6,715 nt of DNA from Clostridiales bacterium (lineage in GTDB: Bacteria; Bacillota_A; Clostridia; Christensenellales; Christensenellaceae), in the NCBI GenBank assembly GCA_003149735.1, contig QANA01000084.1, positions 1 through 6,715 of the forward strand, given 5' to 3'. Below the pieces are notes generated by a model, which worked only from the letters and a program-made list of their open reading frames with translations, had not been told where the DNA came from and did no database searches. The position numbers were made by a program, and so were the translations under genes. Below, one piece after another: positions 4,910 through 6,715 of the stretch. Each line of letters begins with the position of its first letter. Position 1 is the stretch's first letter.

Positions 4910-5125
4910 ATGAAAAACACAAACGTTTGCCCCAAATGCGGATGCACCGATGTGCTGCGCATCCCGGGCAGTGCCAACGCCTATGGCACCGGCAATCACA
5001 TGCTCGCCGGGCGCACCGTCTTTTCGGCGGTGCTGGTGCATCGGTATGTCTGCTGCGGCTGCGGCTATTCCGAAGCGTGGATCGACCGGGAGGATATCCC
5101 CAGGCTGGAAAAGAAATATCGCTAA
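4910..5125 (+). CDS. Small zinc-ribbon protein, hypothetical
   Basis: The predicted protein has 71 residues. Two CxxC knuckles, Cys7/Cys10 (CPKCG) and Cys48/Cys51 (CCGCGY), are about 40 residues apart and fit a single zinc ribbon. Between them is a Gly/Ala-rich stretch with a short hydrophobic strand (FSAVLVHRYVC), and the tail is charged (REDIPRLEKKYR). There is no signal peptide or long membrane segment, so it is cytoplasmic. Its role is unknown: similar small ribbons occur as stand-alone hypotheticals and could bind nucleic acid or protein. GGAAAGAGG precedes the start, and the 12-bp palindrome AGAGGATCCTCT (4898-4909) abuts the ATG, so a leader hairpin could partly hide the SD. The gene stands alone between the repeat array and a terminator. 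Confidence 0.8.
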   Translation: MKNTNVCPKCGCTDVLRIPGSANAYGTGNHMLAGRTVFSAVLVHRYVCCGCGYSEAWIDREDIPRLEKKYR

Positions 5126-5154
5126 CCGGCATTTTTCAACTGCCCTGCCGCATC

Positions 5155-5185
5155 AAAAAAACGGAGCGAACTTCGCTCCGTTTTT
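5155..5185. terminator. Bidirectional intrinsic terminator, copy 1
   Basis: A run of seven A, the stem ACGGAGCGA/TCGCTCCGT and five T form a terminator on both strands. It serves the zinc-ribbon gene (plus, stop 30 bp before) and the lipoprotein gene (minus, stop 38 bp away). The 36-bp block 5151-5186 is identical to 6407-6442 except for the central loop base (C here, G there). Confidence 0.92.
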
Positions 5186-5222
5186 CTTTATTTACTCTGC
5201 CGTCAAGCGTCTGCTCAGGTTA

Positions 5223-5909
5223 TCACTGCACAATTGTGCAGTCATGCAAAATCAGATATTGCCCCTCTTTGATCGTCACATAAGTCGTTTTTTCAAAAAT
5301 ATCATTTGCCAAAATGTCTTCCTGGCGCAATTCTCCATAAATGCAGTAATACCCGCTTTCGCCTTCTTCTGCCTGCAGCTTGTATTCTCCCGCCTGGATA
5401 TCATAGCCCACGCGCAGCATCGTCCCAGTGATATCCGTCTTAATCGTATATTCCGCATAAAATTCATCCATCGGAATCAGCAGGCATCTATTTGCCTCCA
5501 CATACTCTCCTTCGCGGATCTCCAGCAAGGAATTCACATCAAAAATCTCATTAAAAAGGATATCATCCTGATTCGCATCACTGGAAACACAAAAATACCC
5601 ACCATACCGATTATCGATACACCACGCCACATATTTCCCTGCCGGGATATCCATTCCCACCTTATACTGGCCTTCTTCATAGTAACTGACGCCCAATCCG
5701 TAAGGATCTGTTTTTTCCGTTTCCTGTTCCACTATCTCCGAAGATTCCGCCTCAATTTCAGAGGAACTCTCCTCTGCCTCTGAAGAAATTACGACTTCCT
5801 CTTGTGTATTCGCCGTTTCCTGATTGTCCGGGATTTGCATTGCGCAACCCGCTAATACCATAGTCAACATCCATATCGCACCCAGGAATACAACAATTCT
5901 TCTTTTCAT
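5223..5909 (-). CDS. Lipoprotein with two tandem C-terminal repeats
   Basis: The predicted protein has 228 residues. The N-terminus (KRR, then a hydrophobic run) ends in lipobox LAGC with the lipidated Cys22, so it should be anchored on the outer face of the membrane. Residues 30-68 are a Glu/Ser/Thr-rich linker. Two related domains follow: 80-146 and 162-227. Each runs VGxDIxAGxY, then GYFC or GYYC, then a Q(D/E)DIL-N-IF segment, IxEGxY and an Asn/Asp-Arg/Asp-Cys near the end; one Cys in the GY(F/Y)C strand and one near the end of each domain are conserved and might pair. Similar repeats occur in secreted proteins of gut Firmicutes and actinobacteria; the function is unknown. The ATG at 5909 is chosen because AAAGGAG precedes it by nine bases; an in-frame GTG at 5930 would put that SD inside the gene. 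It is transcribed divergently from the XRE regulator, a plausible controller. Confidence 0.85.
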   Translation of the reverse strand: MKRRIVVFLGAIWMLTMVLAGCAMQIPDNQETANTQEEVVISSEAEESSSEIEAESSEIVEQETEKTDPYGLGVSYYEEGQYKVGMDIPAGKYVAWCIDNRYGGYFCVSSDANQDDILFNEIFDVNSLLEIREGEYVEANRCLLIPMDEFYAEYTIKTDITGTMLRVGYDIQAGEYKLQAEEGESGYYCIYGELRQEDILANDIFEKTTYVTIKEGQYLILHDCTIVQ

Positions 5910-5959
5910 CTTCCGTTTCTCCTTTTTCACATAATTTCTACGCTATTAGCGCATTTTAT

Positions 5960-5988
5960 ATACTATAGCTTATTTTATACGCTGTCAG
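5960..5988 (-). promoter_or_regulatory. Probable promoter of the lipoprotein gene
   Basis: On the minus strand CTGACA (5983-5988), 17 bp, then TAGTAT (5960-5965). The -35 matches five of six and the -10 four of six positions. Transcription would begin near 5953, about 45 nt before the ATG. It lies 8 bp from the dyad at 5997-6009, so one regulator could affect both divergent promoters. Confidence 0.5.
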
Positions 5989-5995
5989 CAATTAT

Positions 5996-6009
5996 TACAA
6001 TACTATTGT
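5996..6009 (+). promoter_or_regulatory. Operator-like dyad ACAATA-C-TATTGT over a -10 element
   Basis: ACAATA (5997-6002) and TATTGT (6004-6009) are perfect half-sites around one C. The sequence resembles operators of 434-repressor-like HTH proteins (ACAA...TTGT). TACAAT (5996-6001), a good -10 for the regulator gene, overlaps the left half; its -35 is poor. Autoregulation by the XRE protein encoded 27 bp downstream is a reasonable inference. Confidence 0.5.
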
Positions 6010-6035
6010 TGAAAAAGTTTTAAGGAGGTGCGCTT

Positions 6036-6371
6036 TTGAAGGAATTGTCATTCGATGCCGTCGGTCTGCGCATCCGCCGCTGTCGTGAAGATATCGGCCT
6101 CACGCGCGAGCAATTTGCCGAACAGGTAAAAATTTCTCCGCAGTTTCTTGCCGAGATCGAAAATGGAAAAAAGGGTATGTCCGCAGAAACTTTATTTAAG
6201 ATCTGTACCCGTTTTCATCTTTCGTCCGACTATATTTTGCTTGGAAGTGCATCCGGCAGTCATTTTTCCGATCCGATTTCCGAACTTTTACAGGAATTCT
6301 CGCCTGCTGCGCTGGCGCTGGCAGAAGAATTATTGCGCGCCGTTTATAAATCCGATTTACAGAAATCATAA
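6036..6371 (+). CDS. XRE-family helix-turn-helix transcriptional regulator
   Basis: The predicted protein has 111 residues. The N-terminal HTH_3 domain (about 9-68) has the classic pattern GLRIRRCREDIGLTREQFA, then a recognition helix in ISPQFLAEIENGKKGM, followed by LFKICTRFHLSSDYILLG. The C-terminal 40 residues contain a helix (PISELLQEFSPAALALAEEL) that may serve for dimerisation. It should bind DNA as a dimer in the cytoplasm. The start is a TTG at 6036 with a perfect AAGGAGG (6022-6028) seven bases before; the next residues KELSFDAVG lead directly into the domain. It is divergent to the lipoprotein gene, and a dyad at 5997-6009 lies in the shared 126-bp region, so autoregulation and control of the lipoprotein are likely. 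It could be a solitary phage-type or chromosomal regulator; no phage genes adjoin it. Confidence 0.9.
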   Translation: MKELSFDAVGLRIRRCREDIGLTREQFAEQVKISPQFLAEIENGKKGMSAETLFKICTRFHLSSDYILLGSASGSHFSDPISELLQEFSPAALALAEELLRAVYKSDLQKS

Positions 6372-6410
6372 TTTCCCGCATATCTGTTACCACAACTTTC
6401 TCGAGTCATC

Positions 6411-6441
6411 AAAAAAACGGAGCGAAGTTCGCTCCGTTTTT
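6411..6441. terminator. Bidirectional intrinsic terminator, copy 2
   Basis: Seven A, the stem ACGGAGCGAA/TTCGCTCCGT around G, and five T. It serves the XRE gene (plus, stop 39 bp before) and the Fe-S oxidoreductase (minus, stop 43 bp away). It is nearly identical to 5155-5185 in the same orientation, including the preceding CATC. Confidence 0.92.
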
Positions 6442-6484
6442 CGTTCCCGTTTTCTTCAGTTCTTTTGGCCAATCGGCTTTTCCG

Positions 6485-6715
6485 TCAACCCTTGGTCTGT
6501 GCGCGGCTGCGTTTGGCCGCTTCCTCCCGCTGGCGGCAGATTTCCGCCCAGCTGGGCATTTTGGCCAGCACTCCGTCCAGTTCGGCGATAGCCGCAGGGA
6601 TGTCGATCTGCTGCGGGCAAATCTGCGCACAGGCGCCGCACCCGATGCAGGCAGAAGGCCGCTTATCTTCAGGCAGTGCCTCGATGCGCATGCCCGAGTT
6701 GGCTGCCGCCCCGAA
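6485..6715 (-). CDS. C-terminal part of a 4Fe-4S protein, probably aldo/keto reductase
   Basis: Only the last 76 residues are in the window; the gene starts beyond the right edge, and the frame reads FGAAANSGMRIEALPEDKRP before the motif. CIGCGACAQICPQQIDIP is a complete CxxCxxCxxxCP binding site for one [4Fe-4S] cluster. It is followed by a helical tail KMPSWAEICRQREEAAKR. This cluster plus tail is typical of the C-terminus of the iron-sulphur aldo/keto reductases (COG1453-like) common in anaerobic Firmicutes, where it is attached to a TIM-barrel NAD(P)H oxidoreductase. The barrel cannot be checked here; another ferredoxin-type oxidoreductase is possible. The in-frame ATG at 6691 is internal, with no SD. 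It ends before the shared terminator at 6411-6441. Confidence 0.75.
   Translation of the reverse strand, partial: FGAAANSGMRIEALPEDKRPSACIGCGACAQICPQQIDIPAAIAELDGVLAKMPSWAEICRQREEAAKRSRAQTKG

Noticed and set aside
4507..4977. Minus-strand 156-codon frame with a 21-residue repeat across the tandem array, and its plus-strand counterpart 4586-4855
   Set aside because: A 63-bp period keeps every frame periodic and open. Neither strand has an SD-supported start, and the minus frame overlaps both the glycosidase end and the zinc-ribbon gene.

Overview
The window looks like chromosomal DNA of a GC-rich, gut-type Clostridia species (Firmicutes). The reasons are strong AGGAGG-type ribosome binding sites, sigma-A-like promoters, a TTG start behind a perfect SD, a Gram-positive lipoprotein and an edge repeat of a type I recall from gut Clostridia. 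Family-level placement is not possible from this sequence.

Left part (1-1057). A double-hairpin dispersed repeat at the edge is followed by an AT-rich minus-strand gene for a small P-loop kinase-like ATPase (138-632) with its own likely promoter. Directly upstream of it, on the same strand, lies a broken N-terminal fragment of a tyrosine recombinase (717-1057). The base composition changes near where the recombinase homology ends, so this looks like an old integration or rearrangement scar.

Centre (1058-4570). Two transcription units lie on the plus strand. The first is a DSD1/D-threonine-aldolase-like PLP enzyme (1407-2513) followed after 39 bp by a RidA-superfamily protein (2553-3014), closed by a strong terminator at 3081-3115. 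The second is a solitary cytoplasmic DUF2961/GH172 glycosidase (3461-4570). Both have long pyrimidine-rich upstream regions. Each region carries the same unusual element, two TGTCGTT boxes spaced exactly 10 bp apart, some 170-200 bp before the start codon, plus a sigma-A promoter nearer the gene. This suggests one shared regulator for D-amino-acid metabolism and carbohydrate cleavage.

Right part (4571-6715). A 63-bp tandem repeat (three copies) passes into two degenerate 50-bp copies. A 71-residue zinc-ribbon protein follows (4910-5125). Next comes a divergent pair, a minus-strand lipoprotein with two tandem C-terminal domains (5223-5909) and a plus-strand XRE-type regulator (6036-6371). A 434-like operator dyad sits over the regulator's probable promoter. 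The C-terminal end of a 4Fe-4S protein, probably an aldo/keto reductase, runs off the right edge on the minus strand. Two almost identical bidirectional terminators (5155-5185 and 6411-6441) flank the lipoprotein/regulator pair.

I found no CRISPR array, tRNA, rRNA or complete mobile element. The most unusual items are the shared phased operator, the 63-bp tandem repeat, the duplicated terminator cassette around the divergent pair, and the recombinase scar.
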